Source: Virgibacillus_N oceani_A (lineage in GTDB: Bacteria > Bacillota > Bacilli > Bacillales > Amphibacillaceae). Taken from it: a DNA stretch of 64,000 nt. Made by a program: the position numbers and the translations under genes. Positions 36,314 through 45,472 of this stretch are shown piece after piece; positions within the stretch are counted from its first letter, which is position 1, and every line of letters starts with the position of its first letter. The notes beneath the pieces are model-generated. The model did no database searches and was not told the origin of the DNA. It saw nothing but the letters and a program-made list of their open reading frames with translations. Where the stretch lies: NCBI GenBank assembly GCA_041521345.1, contig JBGOHB010000009.1; one strand, written 5' to 3'.

Positions 36314-37123
36314 ATGAAAATGACGACAGTGAAACTGAAAAATATACTTAAAGAACGTTTTGATAACGAAAATTACCGAACTTCCTATAACAGGGATAAG
36401 GATACATTTCGTGTCGAATGGAAGCACGCTAAGAAGGGAATCACGATTACCCTCCCGAACGTCGTCGCCAAATATAATGAGCGCGGCGAGGTTGCCCTCG
36501 ACGATATAACAGAGCATGTGAGAGAAGCGCTTCGCATCATGAATGAGGAACACCATCTGTCCGGTATGGAAAAAAATATATTCCCTGTTATTCGAGCCAC
36601 TTCTTTTCCTACTGAAACAAAGTCAAAACAAAAAATGGTGTATAAGGAGCATACTGCGGAAACGAGGGTTTATTATGCCCTTGATTTAGGCAAGTCTTAC
36701 CGGTTAATTGATGAATCCCTGCTTGAAAAAGAGGGATGGACGAAAGAAAGAGTCGATGAAGTTGCTTCATTCAACCTGCGTTCACGAGAAATTGATTATA
36801 AAAAGGATACCGTAGCGGATAATGATTTTTATTTTGTTGCGAAGCAGGATGGTTATGATGCCAGTCATATTTTAAATGAAGCTTTTCTTGAAGAAATGAA
36901 AGCCAATGCGAAAGGGGAGGAACTGGCTGTTGCGGTTCCGCATCAGGATGTGCTTATTATCGCGGATATTCAAAATAAAACCGGCTATGATATTCTGGCG
37001 CAAATGACGATGAAGTTTTTCGCTGAAGGGCGGATTCCAATTACATCGCTGCCATTTATTTATGAAGATAAACATTTGGAGCCTATCTTTATCCTTGCAA
37101 AAAACAGGCCAGAAACCAAATAG
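36314..37123 (+). CDS. ytpQ: DUF1444 protein YtpQ
   Basis: 269-residue protein that matches B. subtilis YtpQ in place and length. FPVIRATSFPTE and EAFLEEMKANAKGEELAVAVPHQDVLIIAD-like segments (two separate stretches near residues 90 and 195-230) mark the DUF1444 family, whose function is unknown. It is soluble, mixed alpha/beta by composition. GAGGAGG precedes the ATG and ytpR follows after 14 bases. Confidence 0.85.
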   Translation: MKMTTVKLKNILKERFDNENYRTSYNRDKDTFRVEWKHAKKGITITLPNVVAKYNERGEVALDDITEHVREALRIMNEEHHLSGMEKNIFPVIRATSFPTETKSKQKMVYKEHTAETRVYYALDLGKSYRLIDESLLEKEGWTKERVDEVASFNLRSREIDYKKDTVADNDFYFVAKQDGYDASHILNEAFLEEMKANAKGEELAVAVPHQDVLIIADIQNKTGYDILAQMTMKFFAEGRIPITSLPFIYEDKHLEPIFILAKNRPETK

Positions 37124-37137
37124 GAAGGAAGATTGTG

Positions 37138-37740
37138 ATGGAAGTTTTTTATAATCCGGACGGAATAGGAGATGTACTCATCGTTCCCTTGAAGGAGGGT
37201 GAACGTTATAATATAAAACATGAAAAACATGGGGATGTTGTAAAAATAATGGATCTTGAAGGGGGCTTTCTCGGCTACAATATATTTCAAGCATCGAATT
37301 ATTTTTCACTATCTGAGACAGGACAAATAACTTTAACAGAAGCCCTTTTAAACCAGATAAAGCAGGTCTTTGAAAAAAATGGTATAAAGGATAAGCTGGA
37401 TGTAGATTTAAGCTCGAAATTTGTAGTTGGTTATGTCACAGATAAAGGCAGCCATGAAAATGCGGATAAACTAAGTGTCTGCCAGGTCGATGTCGGTGAT
37501 GAGATACTGCAGATCGTTTGTGGTGCTCCAAACGTGGAAAAAGCCCAGAAGGTCGTTGTTGCGAAAGTTGGTGCTGTCATGCCGAGCGGATTAAAAATTA
37601 AACCGACAGAATTGCGCGGGGTGCCATCGAATGGTATGATATGTTCGCAAAAAGAATTAGGGTTGCCAAACGCACCAAAAGAAAAAGGCATTTATGTGCT
37701 TGAGAACTCCTGCGGGATAGGGGAGCCATTCGAATTTTAA
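37138..37740 (+). CDS. ytpR: tRNA-binding-domain protein YtpR
   Basis: 200-residue protein with a C-terminal EMAP II/PheT-type tRNA-binding domain: VGYVTDKGSHENADKLSVCQ, then GAPNVEKAQKVVVAKVGAVM and GMICSQKELGLP. The N-terminal 90 residues are the DUF4479 part. It resembles the first domain of the phenylalanyl-tRNA synthetase beta chain but is free-standing. The start is ATG 37138 behind GGAAGGA. A terminator follows. Confidence 0.9.
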   Translation: MEVFYNPDGIGDVLIVPLKEGERYNIKHEKHGDVVKIMDLEGGFLGYNIFQASNYFSLSETGQITLTEALLNQIKQVFEKNGIKDKLDVDLSSKFVVGYVTDKGSHENADKLSVCQVDVGDEILQIVCGAPNVEKAQKVVVAKVGAVMPSGLKIKPTELRGVPSNGMICSQKELGLPNAPKEKGIYVLENSCGIGEPFEF

Positions 37741-37750
37741 TATAAAGGTA

Positions 37751-37790
37751 AATGACAATCTTTTTTAAGGTGGATTGTCATTCTTTTTAT
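37751..37790 (+). terminator. Rho-independent terminator of the ytpPQR run
   Basis: Perfect 10-base stem AATGACAATC / GATTGTCATT with a 12-base loop and CTTTTTAT after it. Confidence 0.88.
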
Positions 37791-37870
37791 CTTGTTTAAA
37801 AAATGTATCGGCAAAATAATTGATATAATGCTAATATAGTATTAACTGTAAGAAAAGAAATGAGTGAAAT

Positions 37871-40294
37871 ATGATGTGGGGAAGTTGGAAAGACAAATTA
37901 GGCAAGCTTTTTTCAGATAATGAACCGAATAATCATCAGGAAATAGATCAGAAAAACAGAAATCTGAATGTAAAGGCAAAAATGACCTATCAATATCCAA
38001 AAGAGAAACCCTTTCGTTTTCCTGTCATCCCTGATCAGCATTCGGCGCAACCAGAACATAAACAGGTTGCAGATAAGCCTGCTTATGAACGGAGAAAGCC
38101 TGATACAAAGCAGACAAAGCCAACCGGGAATAGAAAAATAGAGGATACAAGTAAAATATATAAGAAGAAACAGAATACACCATTTAAACCAACAGAAGTT
38201 CCTTCGCCGATTTACGGATTTCAGCCTCGAAGAAATAGAAACGAGATTGAAAATGTACCCGCGTATAAACGAAAAAGAGAGAAGCACCAAGAATTTGCGG
38301 AAGAAATTAAGACTGAAGATGGGGAGGAAGGCATTCAGCAAACAGCAGCAATGTTCTCTCCCGATAAATATGAAAATAATCAGGAATACCTAAATATTCA
38401 GCAGGATCCATCTGTCAGTGAGGAAACAACGGAGCAAGAAGTAGAGGCGGGATGGGCTGGCAGTGAGAGCGGCATCCCGAATACCGATAATAAACTAAAT
38501 GCCGTTGATAATTTTTCCACAAAAACAGAGACAGGAAAATTTATCACTGAAAGTTCAATGACGAATACGGGGGATGAAGTACAAAATCCAGAGGAAAGCA
38601 TCTCAGCAAAGCCAAGACAAACAAGCGAGCAGGAAAATAAAGCTATGCCTGTTCGCGAGAGAAAGGATTCTTCGCGTTCGGAATCAATTACAGATTCACA
38701 ACAAAAATCAATCAAAAATCAATCAAAAGAAAATCCTGTTACATACCGGAAACACAGCCAAAAGGATAAAAGAAATCAGCAAGAGAAAAATAAAGTACCT
38801 TTCAATGTCATGATGACGCCAGCTGACAAAAAAAGACAGCTGGAGCGGGAAAAACAGGTAAAAGATACTTCAATCGAGATGAAAAGATTCAAACGGGTCC
38901 CTTACCATTTGCTTGATGACAAAGAAGAGTCAACCAATGAGGATCACAGGTGGATTCGCCAGCAGAGAGAATTGCTGGAGGAAACATTGAAGCATTTTAA
39001 TGTGCGGGCACGTGTAGTAAATGCTACGCAAGGGCCAACAGTAACCCGATTTGAAGTTCAGCCTGAAATGGGTGTGAAGGTCAGTAAAGTGAAGAATTTA
39101 AGCGATGATTTAAAATTGAATATGGCAGCGAAGGATATCCGGATTGAGGCACCCATTCCCGGTAAACGGACAATTGGTATCGAAATTCCGAATAAAAAGG
39201 CACAGAAAGTTGGTTTACAAGGAATTTTTGAAACGGATGCCTTTAAAAATAGTGACTCCCCGCTATCGATTGCTTTAGGATTGGATATTGAAGGAACGCC
39301 GCTTATTACCAATATCCAAAAAATGCCGCATGGACTTATCGCAGGTGCTACAGGCTCTGGCAAAAGTGTCTGTATTAACACCATCTTAGTCAGTCTTTTG
39401 TACAAAGCAAATTATGAGGATGTGAAATTCCTTCTGATTGACCCGAAAATGGTAGAACTTGCTCCGTACAACGGCATTCCGCATCTTGTTTCCCCGGTTA
39501 TTACTGATGTAAAAGCTGCGACCCAAGCCCTCAAGTGGGCTGTAAGGGAAATGGAGGAGCGTTACGAGAAATTTGTAGAAGAAGGTGTCCGGGATATAGA
39601 AAGGTTTAATCAAAAAATAGCCGGGCAAGGCAGGCAGGATGAAAAAATGCCGTTTATTGTGATCGTGATTGATGAACTGGCCGATCTCATGATGGTCGCA
39701 CCACAGGATGTGGAAGATGCGATCAGCCGAATTGCCCAAAAAGCAAGGGCATGCGGAATACATCTACTTTTGGCTACACAGCGGCCATCTGTTGATGTAA
39801 TTACAGGTTTGATCAAAGCAAATATACCAACCAGAATCGCCTTCAGTGTCTCCTCCCAGGTTGATTCACGTACCATTTTGGATACGGCGGGTGCCGAGAA
39901 GCTGCTTGGCAAAGGGGATATGCTGTTTATTGAAAATGGCACAGGAAAGAGCACAAGACTACAGGGCCCTTTTGTTTCCGATGAGGAAATTGAAAGGGTG
40001 AGCGGGTACGCCAGAACGCTGGCAGAACCAAATTATTTATTTGAACAGGAGGATCTGCTTAAAGAAGTATCCACGGAAGAAACAGAAGATGAACTGTTGC
40101 AGGACGTGATCCATTTTGTCTTAAACCAGCAAGGTGCAAGTACATCGCTATTGCAACGACACTATAAAATCGGCTATAATCGAGCAGCAAGACTGATTGA
40201 TACTTTGGAGAATAAAGGAATCATTTCCGGCCAAAATGGCAGTAAGCCAAGGGAAATACTCGTGACACAAACTCAGTTACAAGAGGGTTATTGA
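37871..40294 (+). CDS. sftA: Septum-associated DNA translocase SftA
   Basis: 807-residue FtsK/SpoIIIE-family motor without membrane helices, as in SftA, which pulls DNA away from the closing septum. A long charged, low-complexity linker (roughly residues 20-330) is followed by the motor: Walker A GATGSGKSVCIN near residue 495, FLLIDPKMVELAPYNGIPHL and VIVIDELADLMM (Walker B), and a C-terminal winged-helix gamma domain (STSLLQRHYKIGYNRAARL) for DNA-sequence reading. Two ATGs are adjacent at the start and the ribosome site is weak. It is the YtpS equivalent. Confidence 0.93.
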   Translation: MMWGSWKDKLGKLFSDNEPNNHQEIDQKNRNLNVKAKMTYQYPKEKPFRFPVIPDQHSAQPEHKQVADKPAYERRKPDTKQTKPTGNRKIEDTSKIYKKKQNTPFKPTEVPSPIYGFQPRRNRNEIENVPAYKRKREKHQEFAEEIKTEDGEEGIQQTAAMFSPDKYENNQEYLNIQQDPSVSEETTEQEVEAGWAGSESGIPNTDNKLNAVDNFSTKTETGKFITESSMTNTGDEVQNPEESISAKPRQTSEQENKAMPVRERKDSSRSESITDSQQKSIKNQSKENPVTYRKHSQKDKRNQQEKNKVPFNVMMTPADKKRQLEREKQVKDTSIEMKRFKRVPYHLLDDKEESTNEDHRWIRQQRELLEETLKHFNVRARVVNATQGPTVTRFEVQPEMGVKVSKVKNLSDDLKLNMAAKDIRIEAPIPGKRTIGIEIPNKKAQKVGLQGIFETDAFKNSDSPLSIALGLDIEGTPLITNIQKMPHGLIAGATGSGKSVCINTILVSLLYKANYEDVKFLLIDPKMVELAPYNGIPHLVSPVITDVKAATQALKWAVREMEERYEKFVEEGVRDIERFNQKIAGQGRQDEKMPFIVIVIDELADLMMVAPQDVEDAISRIAQKARACGIHLLLATQRPSVDVITGLIKANIPTRIAFSVSSQVDSRTILDTAGAEKLLGKGDMLFIENGTGKSTRLQGPFVSDEEIERVSGYARTLAEPNYLFEQEDLLKEVSTEETEDELLQDVIHFVLNQQGASTSLLQRHYKIGYNRAARLIDTLENKGIISGQNGSKPREILVTQTQLQEGY

Positions 40295-40981
40295 TGATGA
40301 TTTTTCAGGTTAAAATGATGCTGACTCATCACAAATATGGCTTTATATTAATTAAATTAACAACTTGTGGAAATCAGTCTGAAACCAGTCACTCAATTCG
40401 CGTAATCCACCTTGCAAGAAGGTTGAATTAAAGTGAGTAAGCATCAGTGTTATGTTAGCGGGATGAACATCTATAACCATAAATGTATACAATGTGGTAA
40501 AAGAAGCACGAACCTAGGCGAATAAAAACCAATTGTATAAGTTGTTAATCATACCTATTTTACCCAGTCATCCAGATAAAATATACTATGTTTATCGGCG
40601 AATTAGATCAACATCAAAAGTAAACAATAATGCTGGAGATACATGGATAAAAAATAGGTTACTTTACTTTAATTAGAAAAGGTTATATTATAGTAGAGCT
40701 TTGCATCCCTTGAATACGTTTAAAATGTCATACAAAGGTAAATCGTCTTGTATGAAAAAGCGAAAAATATTTTCAACCCTGTTATATTTTGATATAATGT
40801 GAAAATAAGTGTGAGCAAACTCATGTCGTAAGGAAGAAGGTTTAATAATCAAACAATAAAGGAAATATTCATCAATAATAAAATGAATTATGGATAAATA
40901 GATACTTTAAGAAGACGGCAGCCATTGATATTTAGAGAATGTGAAACACGTTTCTTACAGCATATTTTGGAGGTTCTTTTT
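40295..40981 (+). other. Long sftA-murC gap
   Basis: An AT-rich gap of nearly 690 bases. It holds a small CXXC frame (listed separately), a weak inverted repeat CATACAA / TTGTATG near 40,730-40,755, and a TATAAT -10 at about 40,793 with TTTCAA 16-17 bases upstream, probably the murC promoter. I see no other gene. Confidence 0.5.
40433..40525 (+). CDS. Possible 30-residue CXXC peptide
   Basis: GTG-started frame reading VSKHQCYVSGMNIYNHKCIQ and then CGKRSTNLGE. It has three Cys, two as a CIQC pair, plus His residues, like half of a zinc ribbon. GAAGG lies about 9 bases upstream. It may be a true mini-protein or the remnant of a longer zinc-ribbon gene. Confidence 0.3.
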   Translation: MSKHQCYVSGMNIYNHKCIQCGKRSTNLGE

Positions 40982-42280
40982 ATGACAACTTACCATTTTA
41001 TTGGTATAAAAGGGACAGGAATGGCTTCTCTTGCACAGATCCTTCGTGATTCAGGCGAAAAGGTGCAGGGTTCAGATGTAGAAAAACGTTTTTTTACACA
41101 GAAGGCATTGGAAGAGAAAGGAATTCCGATACTCCCTTTTTCAGAAACTAATATACAACAGGATTTTACCGTCATTGCAGGCAATGCCTTTGCAGATGAC
41201 CATATTGAAATAAAAGAAGCGAGAAAACAAGGCGTAACATTTTATCGTTATCATGAATTTCTGGGTGAATGGCTAAAGCAATACACAAGTATTGCTGTTA
41301 CCGGTGCCCATGGAAAAACATCCACAACCGGGCTTTTATCCCATGTTTTACATGAAGCTTTTCCGATTTCGTATTTGATTGGCGATGGTACAGGAAAAGG
41401 CCATATGGACAGTCAGTATTTTGTTTTCGAAGCATGTGAATATCGCAGACACTTTTTGCAGTATGAACCGGATTACGCCATTATGACAAATATTGATTTT
41501 GATCATCCGGATTACTTCACAAGTATTGAAGATGTGTTTGATGCATTTCAATCGATGGCTGACAGGGTGAAAAAAGGAATCATTGCCTGCGGGGATGACG
41601 AAGAACTGCAGCATATTCAGACAAAGGTGCCAATTGTATATTACGGTTTTAATGCCACCAATGATTTTCAGGCGCAAAATGTGCAGGAAACGAAGGATGG
41701 TACGGAATTTGATGTGTTTGTCAGAAATACGTATTATGACACATTTACCCTCCCGATGTATGGAGACCATCACATTTTAAATGCACTTGCTGTAATTGCC
41801 ATTTGTCATTATGAAAATGTGAGTGTGGATGATATTAAGCAATTAAGTACTTTTAAGGGAGTAAAACGCCGCTTTACCGAAAAGAAAATTGATGATCAGA
41901 TTGTCATTGATGATTATGCCCATCACCCTAGGGAAATCACGGCGACAATTGAATCTGCACGTAAAAAATACCCTGAAAAACAGATCGCTGCTATTTTTCA
42001 ACCTCATACATTTACGAGGACAAAAACATTTCTGCAGGAGTTTGCTGATAGTTTAAATGAAGCAGATCATGTGTATTTATGCGATATTTTTGGTTCTGCA
42101 AGAGAAGATGCGGGTGTCTTGTCCATACATGATTTACAAAATTTAATTGATGGCAGCCAGATCTTAGAGTTATCGGATACACGGATACTAGAATCGCACG
42201 AAGACAGTGTGCTTATATTTATGGGGGCAGGGGATATTCAAAAGTTCCAAGAAGCATATGAAAGTATGATCACAGCATAG
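40982..42280 (+). CDS. murC: UDP-N-acetylmuramate-L-alanine ligase
   Basis: 432-residue Mur ligase that adds L-Ala to UDP-MurNAc in peptidoglycan synthesis. The nucleotide-binding IGIKGTGMASLAQI is at the N-terminus, the ATP loop GAHGKTST at 108-115, and DDYAHHPREI carries the family Asp/His site. The start is ATG 40982 behind TTGGAGG; the upstream in-frame ATG has no such site. It is followed by a strong terminator. Confidence 0.95.
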   Translation: MTTYHFIGIKGTGMASLAQILRDSGEKVQGSDVEKRFFTQKALEEKGIPILPFSETNIQQDFTVIAGNAFADDHIEIKEARKQGVTFYRYHEFLGEWLKQYTSIAVTGAHGKTSTTGLLSHVLHEAFPISYLIGDGTGKGHMDSQYFVFEACEYRRHFLQYEPDYAIMTNIDFDHPDYFTSIEDVFDAFQSMADRVKKGIIACGDDEELQHIQTKVPIVYYGFNATNDFQAQNVQETKDGTEFDVFVRNTYYDTFTLPMYGDHHILNALAVIAICHYENVSVDDIKQLSTFKGVKRRFTEKKIDDQIVIDDYAHHPREITATIESARKKYPEKQIAAIFQPHTFTRTKTFLQEFADSLNEADHVYLCDIFGSAREDAGVLSIHDLQNLIDGSQILELSDTRILESHEDSVLIFMGAGDIQKFQEAYESMITA

Positions 42281-42284
42281 TCGG

Positions 42285-42326
42285 ATAGTATAGTGAATCT
42301 AATGGGTTTGCTATACTATTTTTTAT
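42285..42326 (+). terminator. Rho-independent terminator of murC
   Basis: Perfect 9-base stem ATAGTATAG / CTATACTAT with a 17-base loop and TTTTTTATT. The 280 bases beyond it to ytxG carry no gene and must contain the ytxGH promoter; I cannot fix a sigma-B type box with confidence. Confidence 0.85.
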
Positions 42327-42605
42327 TAAAAATTAAAGGGTTTTCATACATATTTGTCGAATGGTTAATATAAAGAAAGGAAGCTATGCTTGCTTTTTTA
42401 CCTTTATATTTGTTTCAATAGAGTAAAGTAAGGGTAACAATTATGTAGGCAACGTACTAAAGGCTTTCACGGGATAGGATACGATCGACAACAAGGAATG
42501 ATACTTACTTGTATATAAATTTTCGTAGTTCTGTCGCATCAGCCTTCATTTGTCATAAATCCCGTACATTCTCATTTAGACATAGTAAAGGAAGTGATAG
42601 TCAAA

Positions 42606-43010
42606 ATGGAAATCATGTTGTATATTGCAGCATTCATCGCTGCAGTTGCTTTTGTAGTACTGGTCGTATATGCAATATTTACATTAAAAGAGGCCAAGAA
42701 GACTATGAGTAATGTACATGAAACCCTGGATAGTCTTGATAAGCAGATGCAGGGTGTTACCACTGAGGCAACCCAGCTGCTGAATAAAACAAACCGGTTA
42801 GCTGAAGACCTAAACCAGAAATCCGAGAAAGTGGACGGGCTGTTTGATGGTGCAAAAAGTATCGGGAATTCGGTGAAAGGATTTAACCAGTCATTGAAAC
42901 AACTTTCAAACAGCATATCAAAAACAGCAACCGAAGATCCTGAAAAGGTTTCGCAAGCAGTGAAATGGGGATCTGCTATTATTGATTTATGGAAAAGGAA
43001 GAAAAAATAA
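42606..43010 (+). CDS. ytxG: DUF948 stress protein YtxG
   Basis: 134-residue protein with one N-terminal membrane helix (LYIAAFIAAVAFVVLVVYAI) and a coiled-coil-like tail (SNVHETLDSLDKQMQGVTTE), typical of DUF948. In B. subtilis, ytxG-ytxH form a general-stress operon. GGAAGTG is upstream of ATG 42606; the in-frame GTG at 42594 is within the ribosome site. ytxH follows after 22 bases. Confidence 0.85.
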   Translation: MEIMLYIAAFIAAVAFVVLVVYAIFTLKEAKKTMSNVHETLDSLDKQMQGVTTEATQLLNKTNRLAEDLNQKSEKVDGLFDGAKSIGNSVKGFNQSLKQLSNSISKTATEDPEKVSQAVKWGSAIIDLWKRKKK

Positions 43011-43032
43011 TAATCAAGAGGAGGAATAGAGT

Positions 43033-43467
43033 ATGGCAGACAATAACAATATAAACACGAAGGATTTTATTATCGGTACATTAATCGGGGGAATGGTAGG
43101 TGCAGCTGCTGCATTATTATTTGCTCCTAAATCAGGTAAAGAACTAAGAGGCGACATTAACGAAGGTGCCAGCCAGGTGAAGGACCGGGCGATTGAACTG
43201 GGAAGTACAGCACAGGAAAAAGGAGCTGTGTGGAAGGAGAAAGCTTACACTACTGGTGCCGAGCTGAAGAAAAAAGCGATGGACACAAGCTCTGAGCTGA
43301 CGAAAACTGCGACAGAAAAAACAAAAGAAATGACAAATTCGGTGAAAGGAAAGATTGAAGAACAACGCCGAAAAGGAGAAAGTACAGTAGATCAAGCTGC
43401 AAATGAAGCACAGGAAAAAGTAGAAGCAGCAGAGAAAGCAGCAGAAGAGGTTGAAAAAATGCAATAA
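43033..43467 (+). CDS. ytxH: YtxH-like general-stress protein
   Basis: 144-residue protein: a Gly/Ala-rich membrane segment (FIIGTLIGGMVGAAAALLF) followed by APKSGKELRGDI, the YtxH/gas-vesicle GvpP-like signature, and then a Lys/Glu/Ala-rich amphipathic helix resembling LEA-type repeats. It is probably membrane-attached with a flexible cytoplasmic tail. AGGAGG precedes the ATG. The B. subtilis third gene ytxJ is absent here. Confidence 0.87.
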   Translation: MADNNNINTKDFIIGTLIGGMVGAAAALLFAPKSGKELRGDINEGASQVKDRAIELGSTAQEKGAVWKEKAYTTGAELKKKAMDTSSELTKTATEKTKEMTNSVKGKIEEQRRKGESTVDQAANEAQEKVEAAEKAAEEVEKMQ

Positions 43468-43512
43468 GGAAAAGCCAGTTGCCTTTTAATTGGTGAAATT
43501 ATAATGGATTAA

Positions 43513-43546
43513 TGCACTTGAACGAGATGTTCAAGTGCATTTTTTA
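43513..43546 (+). terminator. Rho-independent terminator of ytxGH
   Basis: Perfect 11-base stem TGCACTTGAAC / GTTCAAGTGCA with a 5-base loop and a TTTTTT tail. Confidence 0.92.
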
Positions 43547-43646
43547 ATGGAAAATATATTTCAATATGCTTATGATGGTAAATTTGCACTGGGAAAAAAT
43601 TGATCATGGTTTAAAAGGTCTTCTCAAAACCAAAAGTAGCACCAAA

Positions 43647-45352
43647 TTATTTCCAAACAATTTCCAGGTCATCCCCATGTTGTATTTCGGCATCAAAGGA
43701 GGTTGGTTCATTATTTTTCAACAGCGAGAAGTTACCGTTTTTGTTTAATAATTCAATATCAACATAGCGAAATACATCTTGAAAAATAAAACCATTGGTC
43801 GATTGTTTTTTAATCGTTATTGCATCATTTCGATGCAGTTTAGCATCGACGTGTACATCCTGTTCATTTCGAAAAACCTTGAGCTGCTTTTCATGTAACG
43901 TAACAGTTTCTGTTTGAAATTTGACCTTGATGTGATTGGAATAGCTTTTATCAAGCTGATGAAGCAGGTCATCTACTGTCGGCGGTTGTGCAGGTGTCAT
44001 TAGTAGCCGATCATGCTGCTTTAATCTATAGCTGCTATCCACTTTGTTGTCATTTACAAATATTCGTGTTTCCCCTATTTCTAAGTTTACTTGCTGGTTA
44101 TTCACAAATACCGGAAATGCATTTGTGTTTGCTAGCTTTTCAGTTTTTGCATACATAAGAAAATCATGAACTGTTTTAACTTGTTTTAAAGAAATTTTGT
44201 CTTTATCACGGATAATATAATCCGGATTTTTTTGCTTCATCATTCACATAATAGTGAACATGCAATGGGGTAGAATCCCCATTAAAAGTAATATTCAGAG
44301 GTGGAATTCCGAGGAGTTCTTCCAGACTTACTTTCAGATCTTTTCCATCCATTCCTTTCTGAATAGTAATTTCATCACCATGCTGAATTACTCTATCGAC
44401 ATTTGTTTTTTCGTTATTTAACAGAATGGCAGGGGCTTCGCCAATTTCCCCCGGCAATGTGATACTATTGGAGTTCACTAAAACTATCGATGCCATCTCG
44501 GGTTTTCCATACATTTTATTCATATCAATTCCGGCTTGCACGAGATAGTCTCCCACAGTTAATTTCTTCATTTCAAAAAGTCGGATAACTTTTCTGTTCA
44601 CATAAACACTCACGTAATGTACGGATTTTGTTTTGCTGTGATAGCGATTCCGATTGGTGTGTTCCTTTATTTGTAATCGCAATATCGCTTGAACCCGCAC
44701 CATTATCGACCAGTGCAACATTGAGACGTCTCATGGATTCCGGTATGAGTACATCAATCGCTGCAATCGGCTCCAGGGTCAATGCTTCCATTTCAAGGCC
44801 GGCACGATCCAAAGCGGCAAGGAGAGATTCGACAACAATTTTAGGTAAAAAGGTAGCAATAATCTTAACCGAAGCTTTTTCTCCGCTTTGATCAATAAGT
44901 GAGCCGATTTGTTCACCATCAATAGCATAGTGAAGTACGGAATAACCGACACAGTAATAATAGCTGTAATCCTGTGTTTCTCCTTCAACCAGCTGCATTT
45001 GCGCAGACTGAACTGCACTTAATTCCAAGTGCTTCATTGTTTCTATCTCTGTAATAGGCTGATGATGAAGATCAATGGAAGCTGTTGATTCTGTTGTTTT
45101 TAAAGCTCTGCCGGCAGCAGCTACACAAACTTTTTTGAGTTCACCATGTCTGTTTTCTAGTTTTTCCTTTACCTTCCGAATAATCTCTGCAACAGCCAGC
45201 ACATTATGTATTTGACCGTCTCGCATGGAACGTTCCTGATGTTCCAGCATATAGTGGTCGGTAATCGAGAAATTTTCCCCATGTTGCTCTAGTAGGATAC
45301 CACTGACGGATCGGGTGCCGATATCCAAGGCAAATATACAGTTGTCCTCCAT
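43647..45352 (-). pseudogene. FtsA/PilM-like actin-fold ATPase, broken
   Basis: Starts well (ATG 45352): IFALDIGTRSVSGILLEQ is the phosphate-1 loop of FtsA-like proteins, and ALVDNGAGSSDIAIT near residue 215 is the phosphate-2 loop. After NKGT the expected second half of the ATPase fold is missing and the frame shifts; the text resumes in another frame with SVHYVSVYVNRKVIRLFE and the C-terminal beta-rich part. A second shift falls at a run of seven A near 44,243, after which YIIRDKDKIS continues to 43647. So the gene has one large internal deletion and at least two frame losses. It is divergent from aroA. Confidence 0.8.
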
Positions 45353-45472
45353 AAAATGAATCCTTTCATTCTTTTTAAATTAATTATTAACTTTTTATCG
45401 ACAAAGCAAAAATAATTAGCTATAATGGTGACTAATTATAAAAAAACCAACTGAGATGAGGAGAGTTGAGCC

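Noticed and set aside
42420..42605. Sigma-B promoter for ytxGH
   Set aside because: A GGGATA box exists near 42,471, but no matching -35 at proper spacing; not supportable without alignment.
43566..43748. 60-codon plus-strand frame where ytxJ might be expected
   Set aside because: It lies opposite the end of the FtsA-like gene, has no thioredoxin-like motif and no ribosome site.
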